DNA from: Acidovorax sp. KKS102 | GTDB lineage: Bacteria > Pseudomonadota > Gammaproteobacteria > Burkholderiales > Burkholderiaceae_C | Direction: 5' to 3' | Length of the DNA: 64,000 nucleotides | Assembly: GCF_000302535.1 (NCBI RefSeq) | Contig: NC_018708.1 | Coordinates: 5,084,001 to 5,148,000 of the forward strand | Shown here: positions 11,410-21,036 of the stretch, piece by piece | How positions within the stretch are numbered: position 1 is the stretch's first letter | Layout: every line of letters begins with the position of its first letter | Position numbers and translations under genes: made by a program | Notes under the pieces: model-generated | Seen by the model: the letters and a program-made list of their open reading frames with translations, nothing else | Databases searched by the model: none | What the model was told of the DNA's origin: nothing

Positions 11410-12123
11410 ATGAACCCCAACGCACTTTCGCCACAAACCCCTGCGGGCGCTCCGATGGAGCGGCGCGATTTCATCGTCTCCACCTACAAGCACCTGGGCG
11501 TGGCCATTCTGGCCTTTGTCGTGCTGTCGGCGGTGCTGATGGTGAGCGGACTTTCCACCGCCGCGGCCAAGATGCTCATGGCCAGCGGCAGCAAATTCTT
11601 GTGGCTGGGGGTCATGGGCGCTTTCATGCTCGTGGGCTGGCTGGCATCGCACCTGGCCGACAACTCGGACAACCCTCAGACACAGCTGATGGGCCTGGGC
11701 CTCTACGTGCTGGCGGAAGGGCTCATCTTTGCCCCGATGTTCGGCATTGCCCAGCTTTTGGTGCCCGGCGCCATTGGCGCTGCCGCCTTCATCACGCTGC
11801 TGCTGGTGGCAGCGCTCACCTGGACGGCGTTCAGCAGCAAGACCGACTTTTCGTTCCTGGGCGGCATCCTGAAGGTGGCGGGCCTGGTGGCACTGGGCAC
11901 CATCATCGCGGGCGCCATCTTCGGCTTCAAGCTGGGCATCTGGTTCTCCGGACTCATGGTGCTGTTTGCGGGCGCCTGTGTGCTGTACGACACCTCGCGC
12001 ATCATCCATGACTACCCTGCAGACCGCCCCGCCGGCGCAGCGCTGCACCTGTTCGCATCGATTGCGCTCATGCTCTGGTACGTGCTGCGCATCCTGATCA
12101 GCCTGGCCATGAACGACGACTGA
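11410..12123 (+). CDS. Bax inhibitor-1/YccA family membrane protein
   Basis: A 237-residue protein with seven hydrophobic segments after a short soluble start. The last part has the hallmark of the Bax-inhibitor-1 (TMBIM/YccA/YbhL) family: a helix ending CVLYDTSRIIHDYP and a final helix ALHLFASIALMLWYVLRIL, containing the conserved Asp residues (here in YDTSRI) of the pH-sensing calcium leak channels. Bacterial members interact with FtsH (YccA) or leak calcium (BsYetJ). The physiological role here is unknown. A strong terminator follows. Confidence 0.88.
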   Translation: MNPNALSPQTPAGAPMERRDFIVSTYKHLGVAILAFVVLSAVLMVSGLSTAAAKMLMASGSKFLWLGVMGAFMLVGWLASHLADNSDNPQTQLMGLGLYVLAEGLIFAPMFGIAQLLVPGAIGAAAFITLLLVAALTWTAFSSKTDFSFLGGILKVAGLVALGTIIAGAIFGFKLGIWFSGLMVLFAGACVLYDTSRIIHDYPADRPAGAALHLFASIALMLWYVLRILISLAMNDD

Positions 12124-12144
12124 CACGCCAGGGCACCGCCCCAC

Positions 12145-12179
12145 AAAAAAGCCGGAGCGATCACCGCCCCGGCTTTTTT
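12145..12179 (+). terminator. rho-independent terminator, A/T-tailed on both sides
   Basis: The stem AAAAAAGCCGG/CCGGCTTTTTT encloses a 13-base loop. The A run on one side and the T run on the other allow it to work for both the Bax-inhibitor-like gene and the convergent mnmA. Confidence 0.88.
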
Positions 12180-12195
12180 GCATCTGGAAAGAGAG

Positions 12196-12258
12196 TTTCA
12201 AGACAAATCAGGCGCAAGCGCTAGATTCCATTGCCCTAACAGCTATCAATTTTGAAGT
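12196..12258 (-). repeat. dispersed intergenic repeat, copy 3 (minus orientation)
   Basis: Read on the minus strand it has ATTGATAGCTGTTAG, a variable centre, TAGCGCTTGC and a TTGTCTTGAAA end, as in the other copies. It lies between the bidirectional terminator and the mnmA stop. Confidence 0.7.
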
Positions 12259-12259
12259 A

Positions 12260-13429
12260 TCAACGGGCCATGGCCGGCTGCACAGCAGGCGCATTGCCGG
12301 TGGGCTGCGGCAGCCCTTCCACGGCCGCAATCACGCCACCGCCCAGGCAGACATCGCCGTCGTACAGCACCGCGCTCTGCCCCGGCGTCACGGCCCACTG
12401 GGCGTCCGGGAACTGCAGCGCAAAGCCGTCGGGCACAGCCTCCAGCGCGCACGCGGCGTCCTGCTGGCGGTAGCGCGTCTTGGCGGCATAGGTGCCAGGT
12501 GCCGGGGCCTGGCCAGCGCACCAGCTCACGTCCTGCGCCACCAGGCGGTGCGATAGCAGCCAGGGGTGGTCATGCCCCTGCACCACCCGCAGCGTGTTCT
12601 TCTCCAGGTCCTTGCGGGCCACGAACCAAGGCTCGTGCGCGCCGCCACCGCGCTGCGCGCCCTTTTCTTTCACGCCGCCAATGCCCAGGCCCTGGCGTTG
12701 GCCCAGGGTGTAGAAACTCAGGCCCACATGCTGGCCCAGCTTGCGTCCCCGGTCGTCCAGGATGAGGCCGGGTGCATGGCTGATGTAGCGGTTCAAAAAC
12801 TCGCGGAAGGGCCGCTCACCGATGAAGCAGATGCCGGTGGAGTCCTTCTTCTTGGCATTGGGCAGGCCGATTTCTTCGGCGATGCGGCGTACCTCGGTCT
12901 TGTGCAGCTCGCCCACAGGGAACAGCGTCTTGGACAGCTGCGCCTGGTTCAGACGGTGCAAAAAGTAGCTCTGGTCCTTGCTTGGGTCCAGCCCCTTGAG
13001 CAGCTCGTGCAGGCCCGTGGCCGGGTTGTGGCGCACGCGCGCATAGTGGCCGGTGGCGATCTTCTCCGCCCCCAGACGCATGGCATGGTCGAGAAATGCC
13101 TTGAACTTGATCTCGGCATTGCACAGCACGTCGGGGTTGGGCGTGCGCCCTGCCTGGTACTCGCGCAGGAACTCGGCAAACACCCGGTCCTTGTAGTCGG
13201 CCGCGAAGTTGACGTGCTCGATCTCGATGCCGATCACATCGGCCACAGCGGCGGCATCCACAAAGTCGATGTTGGACGAGCAGTACTCGCTGTCGTCATC
13301 GTCTTCCCAGTTTTTCATGAAGATGCCGACCACCTCATGGCCCTGCTTTTTGAGCAGGTAGGCGGTCACGGCCGAGTCCACGCCGCCGGAAAGGCCGACG
13401 ACAACGCGCTGTTTGGTAGGGGAAGTCAT
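12260..13429 (-). CDS. mnmA: tRNA-specific 2-thiouridylase MnmA
   Basis: Cytoplasmic enzyme that thiolates C2 of the wobble uridine in Lys, Glu and Gln tRNAs, using ATP and a sulfur-relay persulfide. Length is 389 residues, slightly over E. coli. The PP-loop SGGVDS is at residues 14-19, the first catalytic Cys lies in [12 protein letters not shown], and the second in [12 protein letters not shown]; the DQSYFL segment is also present. Its ATG overlaps the stop of the upstream LysR gene as ATGA on the minus strand. It may therefore be co-transcribed with that regulator, an unusual pairing for a housekeeping gene. Confidence 0.96.
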   Translation of the reverse strand: MTSPTKQRVVVGLSGGVDSAVTAYLLKKQGHEVVGIFMKNWEDDDDSEYCSSNIDFVDAAAVADVIGIEIEHVNFAADYKDRVFAEFLREYQAGRTPNPDVLCNAEIKFKAFLDHAMRLGAEKIATGHYARVRHNPATGLHELLKGLDPSKDQSYFLHRLNQAQLSKTLFPVGELHKTEVRRIAEEIGLPNAKKKDSTGICFIGERPFREFLNRYISHAPGLILDDRGRKLGQHVGLSFYTLGQRQGLGIGGVKEKGAQRGGGAHEPWFVARKDLEKNTLRVVQGHDHPWLLSHRLVAQDVSWCAGQAPAPGTYAAKTRYRQQDAACALEAVPDGFALQFPDAQWAVTPGQSAVLYDGDVCLGGGVIAAVEGLPQPTGNAPAVQPAMAR

Positions 13430-14367
13430 TGCCCCGATTGTATTTTTGATGCCGCCGGGGCACTGCGCGGGCGCGCAGAACGCGTAGCCACCAGCAGGTC
13501 ATACAGCTGCTGCGCGGCAGGCGACAGGGTTTTGCCCCGGCGCTTGATCAGCCCCATCTGCCGCGTCACGATGGGCTCCACGAGCGGGATGCTGACCAGC
13601 GTGGGATGGTCCTTGCCCGGCATGGCCAGGCTGGGCACGGCCGCCACGCCCAGGCCCGCCTCCACCAGGCCGAGCAGCGTGGTCACATGCTTGGCCTCGT
13701 ACAGGCACTGGGGCCGGTCGGGCACGTTGGCCAGCGCCAGGTCCATGAGCAGGCGGTTGCCCGAGGTCTTGCCCACCGACATGAAGTCGTGCTGGCCCAG
13801 CTCGGCCCAGCTCACCTTCTTGCGCCGCGCCAGCACATGGTCGCGCCGGCAGGCAGCCACAAATCGCTCAGCCAGCACGGGCTTGAACTCGATCTCGGCC
13901 TCCTGGCTGCCGATGAAGTTCAGGCCAAAGTCCGCATCGCCCTGTGCCACGGCCACCAGCACCTCGTTGGCGCTGGCGTCGTGCACCTTCACGCGGATCT
14001 TCGGAAAGCGCTCGTGGTAGCGCTTGACCACCTGCGGCAAAAAGTAATACACAGCCGAGGGCACGCAGGCAATGGTCACCTCGCCCATGCGCCGCGCGGC
14101 CACATCGCCCAGGCCCATGAGCATGCCGTCCAGGTCGTCCAGCCACACGCGGGTCTTGCGCGCAAAGTCACGCCCCACGGCCGTGAGCGTGACGCGGCGC
14201 GTGGTGCGGTCAAGCAGGCGCACACCCAGCGCTTCTTCCAGCTTGTCGATGCGGCGGCTGAACGCGGGCTGCGACAGGTGGATGGCGTCGGCCGCCGCGC
14301 GAAAGCTCTGCAGCTCGGCCACCGCCGCAAAGGCCTGGATGTCGGCCAGGTCGAATTTGTTGTTCAT
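13426..14367 (-). CDS. LysR-family regulator divergent from the PrpF/GalD-like gene
   Basis: A 313-residue LysR-type regulator with an N-terminal winged helix ([40 protein letters not shown]) and a periplasmic-binding-like effector domain. It is divergent from the isomerase/Bug/porin genes, with 189 bp between, the standard layout for controlling them. That intergenic DNA carries two copies of a 31-bp box (14416 and 14494). Its stop overlaps the start of mnmA. The effector is probably a di- or tricarboxylate, judged only from the neighbours. Confidence 0.92.
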   Translation of the reverse strand: MNNKFDLADIQAFAAVAELQSFRAAADAIHLSQPAFSRRIDKLEEALGVRLLDRTTRRVTLTAVGRDFARKTRVWLDDLDGMLMGLGDVAARRMGEVTIACVPSAVYYFLPQVVKRYHERFPKIRVKVHDASANEVLVAVAQGDADFGLNFIGSQEAEIEFKPVLAERFVAACRRDHVLARRKKVSWAELGQHDFMSVGKTSGNRLLMDLALANVPDRPQCLYEAKHVTTLLGLVEAGLGVAAVPSLAMPGKDHPTLVSIPLVEPIVTRQMGLIKRRGKTLSPAAQQLYDLLVATRSARPRSAPAASKIQSGQ

Positions 14368-14415
14368 CGGGCGTCCTTAGTGTGCGCTTCAGGGCGTTGG
14401 CAGCGTTGTAAGCCG

Positions 14416-14446
14416 TGCATCAAACGATCAGAACATTGCAATTCAC
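14416..14446 (+). promoter_or_regulatory. direct-repeat box, copy 1, probable LysR operator
   Basis: This box and the one at 14494 agree at 25 of 31 positions and are spaced 78 bp start to start. It starts TGCATCAA and ends with the palindrome ATTGCAAT followed by TCAC. It lies between the divergent LysR and isomerase genes, where recognition and activation sites of LysR proteins are expected. Confidence 0.5.
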
Positions 14447-14493
14447 GGCCGAGATTGGAGCATGTACAAGCCGCTACAGCCTATTGCACAGCA

Positions 14494-14524
14494 TGCATCA
14501 ATCGTTGCCAACAATGCAATTCAC
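14494..14524 (+). promoter_or_regulatory. direct-repeat box, copy 2, probable LysR operator
   Basis: Second copy of the box at 14416 (25 of 31 positions identical), here with AATGCAAT in place of the perfect ATTGCAAT palindrome. It lies 33 bp before the isomerase start codon, closer to the translation start than copy 1, so the two sites could have different roles. Confidence 0.5.
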
Positions 14525-14556
14525 AGATCATCGACGGCGCAGCACCATGCCGACCC

Positions 14557-15648
14557 ATGAGCACCAACATTCCTTGCGTTCTGATGCGTGGCGGCACTTC
14601 CCGGGGGCCGTTCTTCCTGGCCGACTGGCTGCCGCGCGACTCTGAGGCCCGCGACCGCACGCTGATTGCAGCCCTGGGATCGCCGCACGAGCTGCAGATC
14701 GACGGCCTGGGCGGCGGCAACTCACTGACCAGCAAGGTCGCCATCGTCTCGCGCTCCACGCAGCCCGACTGCGATGTGGACTACCTGTTTGCCCAGGTCA
14801 GCGTGCAGGAGGCCCGGGTGGACACCCGCCCCAACTGCGGCAACATGCTGGCCGGTGTGGGGCCCTTCGCCATCGAGCAGGGGCTGGTCCCTGCAGACCG
14901 CGAAGGCCAGACCACCACGGTGCGCGTCTACAACGTGAACACCCGCTCCCGCATCGACGTGCAGGTGTGCACTGCGGGCGGCCAGGTGCACTACGACGGC
15001 GATGTGCGCATCGACGGCGTGCAGGGCACGGCCGCCCCGGTGCTGATGAACTTCCTGGATGCCTGGGGCGCCGTCACCGGGCAGATCTTTCCCACCGGTC
15101 AGCGCATCGACACCATCCGGGGCCTGCAGGTCACCTGCATCGACGCAGCGCAAGTGATGGTGCTGGTGCGCGCCGCCGACCTGGGCCTGCGCGGCGACGA
15201 GACACCCGCCGAGCTGGACGCCAACACCGCCTTGCTCGCCCGCCTGGACACCGTGCGCCTCGAAGCCGGTCAGCGCATGGGCATGGGCGATGTGACCCAC
15301 AGCGTGCTGCCCAAGCCGGTGATCTTGTCGCCAGGCACATCACTAGGCAGCGTGGTGTCGCGCTACTTCACCCCCCACCAGTGCCACCGCTCGCATGCCG
15401 TCACGGGCGCGATTGGCGTGGCGGCGGCCTCGGTACTGCCGGGCACGGTGGCCACCGACGAACGGCATGCGCCCACCGCCGGACTGCGCCGCGTAGAGGT
15501 GCAACACCCGGCAGGCCGCATCCAGGTGGAGGTGGAACTCAGCGAGGTGGATGGCCAGTTCAAGCTGGTGCAGGCCGCGCTGGTTCGCACCGCCCGAAAG
15601 ATTCTGGAAGGCACGCTGTTCGTACCCGAAAGCGCCCCCGCGCACTGA
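14557..15648 (+). CDS. PrpF/GalD-type carboxylate isomerase (4-oxalomesaconate tautomerase-like)
   Basis: A 363-residue protein of the PrpF family, which has a diaminopimelate-epimerase fold. It begins IPCVLMRGGTSRGPFF and has the GLGGGNSLTSKVAIV and NCGNMLAGVGPFAIE motifs; the Cys of NCGN lies at the family's catalytic position. PrpF isomerises 2-methylaconitate, and GalD tautomerises 4-oxalomesaconate in gallate breakdown. From memory the sequence reads closer to GalD, but no other gallate gene is nearby. It leads a same-strand group with a Bug receptor and a porin, so it probably acts on an imported tricarboxylate-like compound. Start ATG at 14557; everything further upstream is antisense to the LysR gene. 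Confidence 0.82.
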   Translation: MSTNIPCVLMRGGTSRGPFFLADWLPRDSEARDRTLIAALGSPHELQIDGLGGGNSLTSKVAIVSRSTQPDCDVDYLFAQVSVQEARVDTRPNCGNMLAGVGPFAIEQGLVPADREGQTTTVRVYNVNTRSRIDVQVCTAGGQVHYDGDVRIDGVQGTAAPVLMNFLDAWGAVTGQIFPTGQRIDTIRGLQVTCIDAAQVMVLVRAADLGLRGDETPAELDANTALLARLDTVRLEAGQRMGMGDVTHSVLPKPVILSPGTSLGSVVSRYFTPHQCHRSHAVTGAIGVAAASVLPGTVATDERHAPTAGLRRVEVQHPAGRIQVEVELSEVDGQFKLVQAALVRTARKILEGTLFVPESAPAH

Positions 15649-15726
15649 GCGCTCTTCAGGGCGCAGCTTGCGCAGCGCCCGCCCAACGACTTCAACGATT
15701 CCAACCATTACGACAGGAGACAAACC

Positions 15727-16725
15727 ATGACCCGTTCCATTCACTCCACCACGCGCCGCACGGCACTGGCCACGGCGGCACTGGCGCTCGCGTCCAGCGC
15801 CTTCTGGGCCGCAGGCACCGCCCATGCGGCCTATCCCGAAAAGCCCATCACGCTGGTCGTGCCCACCGCCGCCGGGGGCGGCAACGACGGCATGGCGCGC
15901 GTCGTGGCCATCAAGCTCTCCACCCTGCTGGGCCAGCAGGTCATCGTGGAGAATAAGGCCGGGGCCAACGGGGCCATTGCGGCCGAATACGTGGCCCGTG
16001 CGGCACCCGATGGGCACACCATCTTGTTCGGCTACATCGGCACCCACGGCATGAGCCCCGCGCTGCAGAAGCTGCGCTACGACCCCATCACGCAGTTCGA
16101 GCCCATCGGCATGGTGAGCTACTCGCCCACGCTGATGGTGGTGAACCCCAAGGTGCCCGCCAAGACCGTGAGCGAGCTGGTGGCGCTGACCAAGGCCAAG
16201 CCCCATGACTTCAACTACGCATCGGCCGGCAACGGCACGGCCCCGCATTTCTCAGCCGAGATCTTCAAACTGGAAAGCGGCGCCCAGATGGCCCATGTGC
16301 CCTACCGGGGTGCGGCGCCCGCGATGAACGACACCATGGCCGGGCAGACGCAGGTGATGTTTCCCAGTCTGTTCTCCGCCTACCCGCACGTGAAGGGCGG
16401 CAAGCTGCGTGCCCTGGCGCTGGCCGGGCCCAAGCGCTCGTCGCTGCTGCCCGATGTGCCCACGCTGGAGGAGGCCGGCATCAAGGGGGTGGAGATCACC
16501 CAGTGGTATGCCCTGTTCGCACCCGGCAAGACACCCCGCCCGGTGATCGACCTGCTCAACAAGATCTTGAACACCGCACTGGCCGACAAGGACGTGGTGC
16601 GCCGCATCGAGGAACAAGGCGCGGTGGTGGACACCAGCACGCCCGAGCAACTGGCACTGACCGTCAAGCAGGAGCTCGCCAAGTGGAAGGGCGTGGTGGT
16701 CAAGGCCCAGCTCACCCCCGATTGA
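15727..16725 (+). CDS. Bug (TctC-type) tripartite tricarboxylate receptor
   Basis: A 332-residue periplasmic binding protein. The signal peptide covers about 1-35 ([27 protein letters not shown]), followed at once by [23 protein letters not shown], the loop that holds a carboxylate ligand in Bug proteins. [17 protein letters not shown] and the ADGHT-type strand (PDGHTILF) follow as expected. RBS ACAGGAGA lies just before the start. The gene sits between the PrpF/GalD-like isomerase and a porin, forming an uptake and metabolism group. TctA/TctB membrane partners are not present, as is common for Bug genes in this family. The ligand is unknown. Confidence 0.92.
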   Translation: MTRSIHSTTRRTALATAALALASSAFWAAGTAHAAYPEKPITLVVPTAAGGGNDGMARVVAIKLSTLLGQQVIVENKAGANGAIAAEYVARAAPDGHTILFGYIGTHGMSPALQKLRYDPITQFEPIGMVSYSPTLMVVNPKVPAKTVSELVALTKAKPHDFNYASAGNGTAPHFSAEIFKLESGAQMAHVPYRGAAPAMNDTMAGQTQVMFPSLFSAYPHVKGGKLRALALAGPKRSSLLPDVPTLEEAGIKGVEITQWYALFAPGKTPRPVIDLLNKILNTALADKDVVRRIEEQGAVVDTSTPEQLALTVKQELAKWKGVVVKAQLTPD

Positions 16726-16813
16726 GCCCCGGCGAAGACGGCTCTGGGAGGCAGACGGGCGCCACCGCCCCTGCGCGGCACGCGTGCCCACATTTCAACA
16801 AGCGGAGACACAG

Positions 16814-17878
16814 ATGAGAACAAGGATGACAGCGGCCTGCGCTGCACTGATCGGCCACTGCGCAATGGCACAAGGCACCGACGTGACGCTGTACGGCGTG
16901 GTGGACCTGGGCCTGCGCAACGGCAGCGGCCTGTCCGCATCCAACGCGCCCACGGCCGGCTCCAGCCACAGCCTGGGCAGCGGCATCCACACCACCAGCC
17001 GCTGGGGCCTGCGGGGCAGCGAAGACCTGGGCGGCGGCGCCAAGGCGCTGTTCAACCTGGAGAGCGGCCTCAACGCAGACACCGGCGCACCGGCCAATGC
17101 CACCAAATACTTCGACCGCGCCTCGTGGGTCGGCCTGCAAGGCGGCTGGGGCACGCTGGCCCTGGGCCGCCAGACCACCACGCTGGCCGACGCCATCTCG
17201 CCCGTGGACCCACTGGCCATGCGCTTTGCCAGCTTCAACCCCAACATCGGCGTGACGGCGCTGAGCCAGCATGGGCTTGGCATCGAATACGGCAGCGCAG
17301 GCGCCAACTCGGGCTCCTACCGGCTGGACAATTCGCTGAAGTACACGGGCCGGTTCGGCGGCTTCACCGCACGTGCCATGTGGGGCCTGGGCGAAGTCGC
17401 ATCGCAGGCCTCGGCTCTATCGTCACGCGGTGTGGGCCTGGCGTGGGCTGCGGACGGCTTTGTGGTGTCCGGCGCCTACCAGAGCTTCAACGACGCCAAC
17501 AAGCGATCACTCGACGGCACCACCCTGGGCGCCGCGTACCAGTGGGGCAGTGTGCGCCTGGCCGCCAACGCCGGCCGCAACAAGGCCGAGACAGCCGCAG
17601 GCCGCTTCACCGTGCAGCGCGTGTTGTCCGCTGGTGGCACCTGGGCAGCCACGCCGTGGGTGGACCTGACGGCGGCCTACTACAAGGTGGACCGCTCGCG
17701 CACCGGGGCGGCCGACGACGGCTACGGCCGCCTGGTGGCGTTTGCCGAGTACAAGCTCTCGCGCCGCAACAAGGTGTATGCCGAACTGGACAACACCCGC
17801 TGGCGCAACGGCTTCCAGGGCACGGCCAACAAGGCCACGGCCACCGGCATCTCCGCCGGTGTGGTGCACACGTTCTGA
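16814..17878 (+). CDS. outer-membrane porin (Gram-negative porin, Burkholderiales type)
   Basis: A 354-residue trimeric-type porin. The signal peptide is short, ending CAMAQG near residue 20, and is followed by the standard DVTLYGVVDLGLR first strand. The motif SRWGLRGSEDLGGGAKALFNLESG follows, then WVGLQGGWGTLALGRQ, and the chain ends in HTF with the C-terminal aromatic residue needed for outer-membrane insertion. ATG 16814 is preferred over an in-frame ATG 30 bp upstream because of the signal peptide and the preceding GCGGAGA. It is third in the isomerase-Bug-porin group and probably admits the same substrate. Confidence 0.93.
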   Translation: MRTRMTAACAALIGHCAMAQGTDVTLYGVVDLGLRNGSGLSASNAPTAGSSHSLGSGIHTTSRWGLRGSEDLGGGAKALFNLESGLNADTGAPANATKYFDRASWVGLQGGWGTLALGRQTTTLADAISPVDPLAMRFASFNPNIGVTALSQHGLGIEYGSAGANSGSYRLDNSLKYTGRFGGFTARAMWGLGEVASQASALSSRGVGLAWAADGFVVSGAYQSFNDANKRSLDGTTLGAAYQWGSVRLAANAGRNKAETAAGRFTVQRVLSAGGTWAATPWVDLTAAYYKVDRSRTGAADDGYGRLVAFAEYKLSRRNKVYAELDNTRWRNGFQGTANKATATGISAGVVHTF

Positions 17879-17999
17879 GCCCTGTAGGCCGATACGGCGG
17901 GCGCTGGGCACAGGTCTTTTGGAGGCTTGTGCCCCAAAGCTCCCTTTGGCGCGGAGCACACCCGCCGCAGGGGGCGGGAAGGGAGAGTCTGTCGACCCG

Positions 18000-19661
18000 C
18001 TATCGCACCACCATGGACGTGAAGGGCCACACATAAGCCTGCAGACTCACCAACAGCCCCACCAGGCAGGCCAGCGCGATCGAGTGGAAGAAGACGAAGC
18101 GCAGGATGTCCCCTTCATGGTTGAACCAGCGGGTGGCGGTAGAGGCCACAACAATCGACTGCGCATCGATCATCTTGCCCATCACGCCGCCCGAGCTGTT
18201 GGCGGCGCCCATGAGGTTGGGCGAAAGGCCCAGCTGTTCGGCCGCCACCTTCTGCATGCCCCCGAACAGCACGTTGGACGCAGTGTCCGAGCCGGTCAGC
18301 GCCACACCCAGCCACCCCATGAGGGTGCCAAAGAAGGGGTACAACACGCCGGTGTTGGCGAATGCCAGACCCAGGGTGGTGTCCGTGCCCGAGTAGCGGG
18401 TGAGCGTACCCAGGGCCAGCATGAGCACGATGGTCAGCAGCGAATAGCGCACCAGCCAGATGGTGCGGAAGAACGTGCCGACGATGGCGACCGGGCTGTA
18501 GCGCATGAGCAGGGCACTGATCAGTGCGGACAGCAAGATGCCCGTGCCGGTGGCCGACAGCAGGTTCAACGTGTAGACCGCGCCTTCCTTGGTGGGCTTG
18601 GGCACCACCGGAGGCATCTTCTCAATGAGGTTGTGCAGCCCGTCCATCGGGAAAGCCGGGGCGAAGATGCCGTTGAGCGCTGCCTTCACCGATGGCAGCC
18701 CCCAGACAAACACACACACCGACAGAATCAGCCAAGGCATCCAGGCGTTGATCAGCTGGGCGCGTGAGTAGCGAACGACCGGCTGTGCAGGCTTGGCTTC
18801 GGCAGCGCTTGGGTCGTGGCCCCGCATCGAAGGCGAGATCCAGATCTTCTTGGGCTGCCACACGCGCAGGAACGCGATCAGACTCGCCATGGAGATGATG
18901 GCCGCAATGATGTCCACCAGCTCGGGGCCGATGTAGTTGGAAACCAGGAACTGCGGAATGGCAAACGACACACCGGCCACCAGAATGGCAGGCCAGATCT
19001 CCCACATGGCCTTGCGCCCGGCAAATGCCCAGATCAGCCAGAACGGCACCAGCACCGAGAAGAAGGGCAACTGGCGGCCGATCATGGCCGTCACTTCCAT
19101 CAGATCGTAGCCATGCACCTTGGCCAGCGTGATCACTGGCGTGCCCAGGGCACCGAACGCCACGGGGGCCGTATTGGCAATCAACGACAGACCCGAGGCG
19201 GCCAGCGGCGAGAAGCCCAGCCCGATCAGGATCGCGGCAGTGACCGCCACGGGCGTGCCGAAACCGGCGGCACCTTCAAAGAACGCGCCAAAGCAAAACG
19301 CAATCAGCAACAGCTGGATGCGGCGGTCTTCCGTGATGTTGGACAGCGAGTCCTGCAGCACCTTGAAGCTGCCGTTCTGCTCCGTGAGCTGGTGCAGAAA
19401 AATGATGTTCAGCACGATCCAGCCGATCGGCAGCAGCCCCGTGAAGCCGCCATACAAAGCGGCGCGACCAGCCATGTCGGCAGGCATGCCATAGGCAAAT
19501 ATGGCCACCACCAGTGCTGCGACGAGCCCCATGCCCGCAGCAATGTGGGCTTTGATGTGAAAGAACCCCAGGGCGGCCAGCATGATGATCACCGGGATCG
19601 CAGCCAGTGCGGTGGACACAACCATATTGCCCGCCGGGTTGTAGATTTGTTGCCAGATCAT
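18000..19661 (-). CDS. lctP: L-lactate permease family transporter
   Basis: A 553-residue inner-membrane permease of the LctP/LldP/GlcA family with about 13 hydrophobic segments. Family motifs include CFGAFFEGAAGFGTPVAVTAAIL and the C-terminal LTGSDTASNVLFGGMQ with SSGGVMGKMIDAQSIVVA. Relatives bring in L- and D-lactate or glycolate with protons. Start ATG 19661 gives the usual IWQQIYNPAGN start. The gene is divergent from the tcuR-like LysR gene. No lactate dehydrogenase is adjacent, so the substrate could be another 2-hydroxy acid. Confidence 0.92.
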   Translation of the reverse strand: MIWQQIYNPAGNMVVSTALAAIPVIIMLAALGFFHIKAHIAAGMGLVAALVVAIFAYGMPADMAGRAALYGGFTGLLPIGWIVLNIIFLHQLTEQNGSFKVLQDSLSNITEDRRIQLLLIAFCFGAFFEGAAGFGTPVAVTAAILIGLGFSPLAASGLSLIANTAPVAFGALGTPVITLAKVHGYDLMEVTAMIGRQLPFFSVLVPFWLIWAFAGRKAMWEIWPAILVAGVSFAIPQFLVSNYIGPELVDIIAAIISMASLIAFLRVWQPKKIWISPSMRGHDPSAAEAKPAQPVVRYSRAQLINAWMPWLILSVCVFVWGLPSVKAALNGIFAPAFPMDGLHNLIEKMPPVVPKPTKEGAVYTLNLLSATGTGILLSALISALLMRYSPVAIVGTFFRTIWLVRYSLLTIVLMLALGTLTRYSGTDTTLGLAFANTGVLYPFFGTLMGWLGVALTGSDTASNVLFGGMQKVAAEQLGLSPNLMGAANSSGGVMGKMIDAQSIVVASTATRWFNHEGDILRFVFFHSIALACLVGLLVSLQAYVWPFTSMVVR

Positions 19662-20011
19662 GGCCTGTCTCCGTTCGGAAAGGGTTGAAGTGAAAAGATG
19701 CGGGCGCAGCATTCGCCTGTGCCAGCTCGCCGGCGGATTCTTCGGGAAAGCGCTGGTGGCGCTCTTGAAATGCAGTCCACCGGCGGTGCAAATAATTTCA
19801 AGTCCCCAGCTTCCACAGGGAATTGACGCGCCCCGGATGCGCGGACTGCGTGTTTACCCGGAGCAACGGCGTCAGCCTGCTGAAAGTGCTGCGTTGCGCG
19901 CGCCGCACGCAGTCGCCAACGAGTCAGGTGCGAGTGGCGGCACCGGTGTATCAGTGCTCCCGGGGGCAACGGACACGCCGGAGTACAGTGCCGCATGACC
20001 AAAAGGGCGCC
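19662..20011. other. 350-bp divergent promoter region of lctP and the LysR gene
   Basis: No gene is supported here. The region must hold the promoters of both divergent genes, but I see no convincing -35/-10 pair or long palindrome. A short AT-richer patch (AAATAATTTCAAG) lies at 19790-19802. Confidence 0.5.
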
Positions 20012-21004
20012 ATGGAACTGAGACAACTGCGCTATTTCGTGCGTGTGGTGGAGCAAGGCTCCATGAGCCGCGCTGCGCTGGACCTGGACGTGGTGCAGTC
20101 CGCGCTCAGCCAGCAGATCACCCGGCTGGAGAGCGAGCTGGCCACGCGGCTGCTGCAGCGCACGCCGCGTGGCGTGACGCCCACCGAGGCGGGGCTGGCG
20201 TTCTTTCGCGAGGCGCAGCTCACCCTGCGCCATGCCGACCAGGCCGTGCGCGCAGCGCAGCAGGCGCGGCTGTCGGGCACTGTCACCGTGGGGCTGGCGC
20301 CCACCACGTCGGGCGTGCTGGGCCTGCCGCTGATGCAGGCCATGCGCACACGCTACCCGGACGTGCGGCTGCACATGGTGGAGAGCATGTCGGGACACCT
20401 TACGGCCATGCTGCATGCGCGCGAGCTGGACCTGGCCGTGCTGTTCGACACCCGCCTGCACCAGGCGCAGCAGGCCACCGGCGCGCGCCGCTGGGACATG
20501 GCGCCGCTGCTGGAGGAGGACCTGTTCCTCATCTGCGCCCGTGACCGAGGGGAGGGCCCCGGCCACCCCCGTGGCCGGCAGCTGCCGGAAACCATCACCG
20601 TCGCCGAGCTGGTGCAAGAGCCGCTGATCCTGCCCACCGGCCCACACGGCCTGCGCAGCACGCTGGACACGGCCTTTGCCCGCGACCGCGTGGCACCGCA
20701 CGTGGTGCTGGAGGTGGACTCGCTTGCCATGGTGATGGCCGCCGTGGACGCGGGCCTGGGCTCCACCGTGCAGCCCTGGGCCGCCATGGGCCGCTACCCC
20801 GATGCGGCCGAGCGCTTTCAGTGCGCACGCCTCACCGACGCGCCCGCGCGCCGCGTCAACCTGCTGTGCAGCCTGCCCGACGAAGAACTCTCGCCCGCTG
20901 CGCTGGCCGCGCGGGTGGTGCTGACGGACTGCGTGCGTGAATTGGTGACGAGCGGCCAGTGGTTTGGCACGACATGGATAGGCGGACAAGACACCAGCGC
21001 CTGA
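20012..21004 (+). CDS. tcuR: LysR-family regulator of the tricarballylate genes
   Basis: A 330-residue LysR-type regulator: winged helix MELRQLRYFVRVVEQGSMSRAALDLDVVQSALSQQITRLE, then the effector-binding domain with TVGLAPTTSGVLGLPLM. The NAC/CynR-like N-terminus and its place directly upstream of tcuA on the same strand match the Salmonella tcuR-tcuABC layout. The start at 20012 gives the canonical MELRQL beginning. A palindromic T-N11-A site (21022-21036) lies 18 bp past its stop, in front of tcuA. The symbol is given by context and needs functional support. Confidence 0.75.
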   Translation: MELRQLRYFVRVVEQGSMSRAALDLDVVQSALSQQITRLESELATRLLQRTPRGVTPTEAGLAFFREAQLTLRHADQAVRAAQQARLSGTVTVGLAPTTSGVLGLPLMQAMRTRYPDVRLHMVESMSGHLTAMLHARELDLAVLFDTRLHQAQQATGARRWDMAPLLEEDLFLICARDRGEGPGHPRGRQLPETITVAELVQEPLILPTGPHGLRSTLDTAFARDRVAPHVVLEVDSLAMVMAAVDAGLGSTVQPWAAMGRYPDAAERFQCARLTDAPARRVNLLCSLPDEELSPAALAARVVLTDCVRELVTSGQWFGTTWIGGQDTSA

Positions 21005-21021
21005 GCGGCCACCCCGCAGCC

Positions 21022-21036
21022 ATCACGATCCGTGAT
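21022..21036. promoter_or_regulatory. palindromic LysR-type site upstream of tcuA
   Basis: ATCACG-ATC-CGTGAT is a perfect inverted repeat that contains a T-N11-A core (TCA...TGA), the standard LysR recognition pattern. It lies in the 192-bp gap between the LysR gene and tcuA. A second hairpin, CCCGCTG-CT-CAGCGGG, lies at 21053-21068. Confidence 0.5.

Noticed and set aside
16784..16813. Longer start for the porin
   Set aside because: The added residues put ten codons before the signal peptide; the ATG at 16814 follows a purine-rich RBS.
17907..17937. GGGCACA...TGTGCCC hairpin after the porin as a terminator
   Set aside because: The loop is 16 bases and no T tract follows on either strand.
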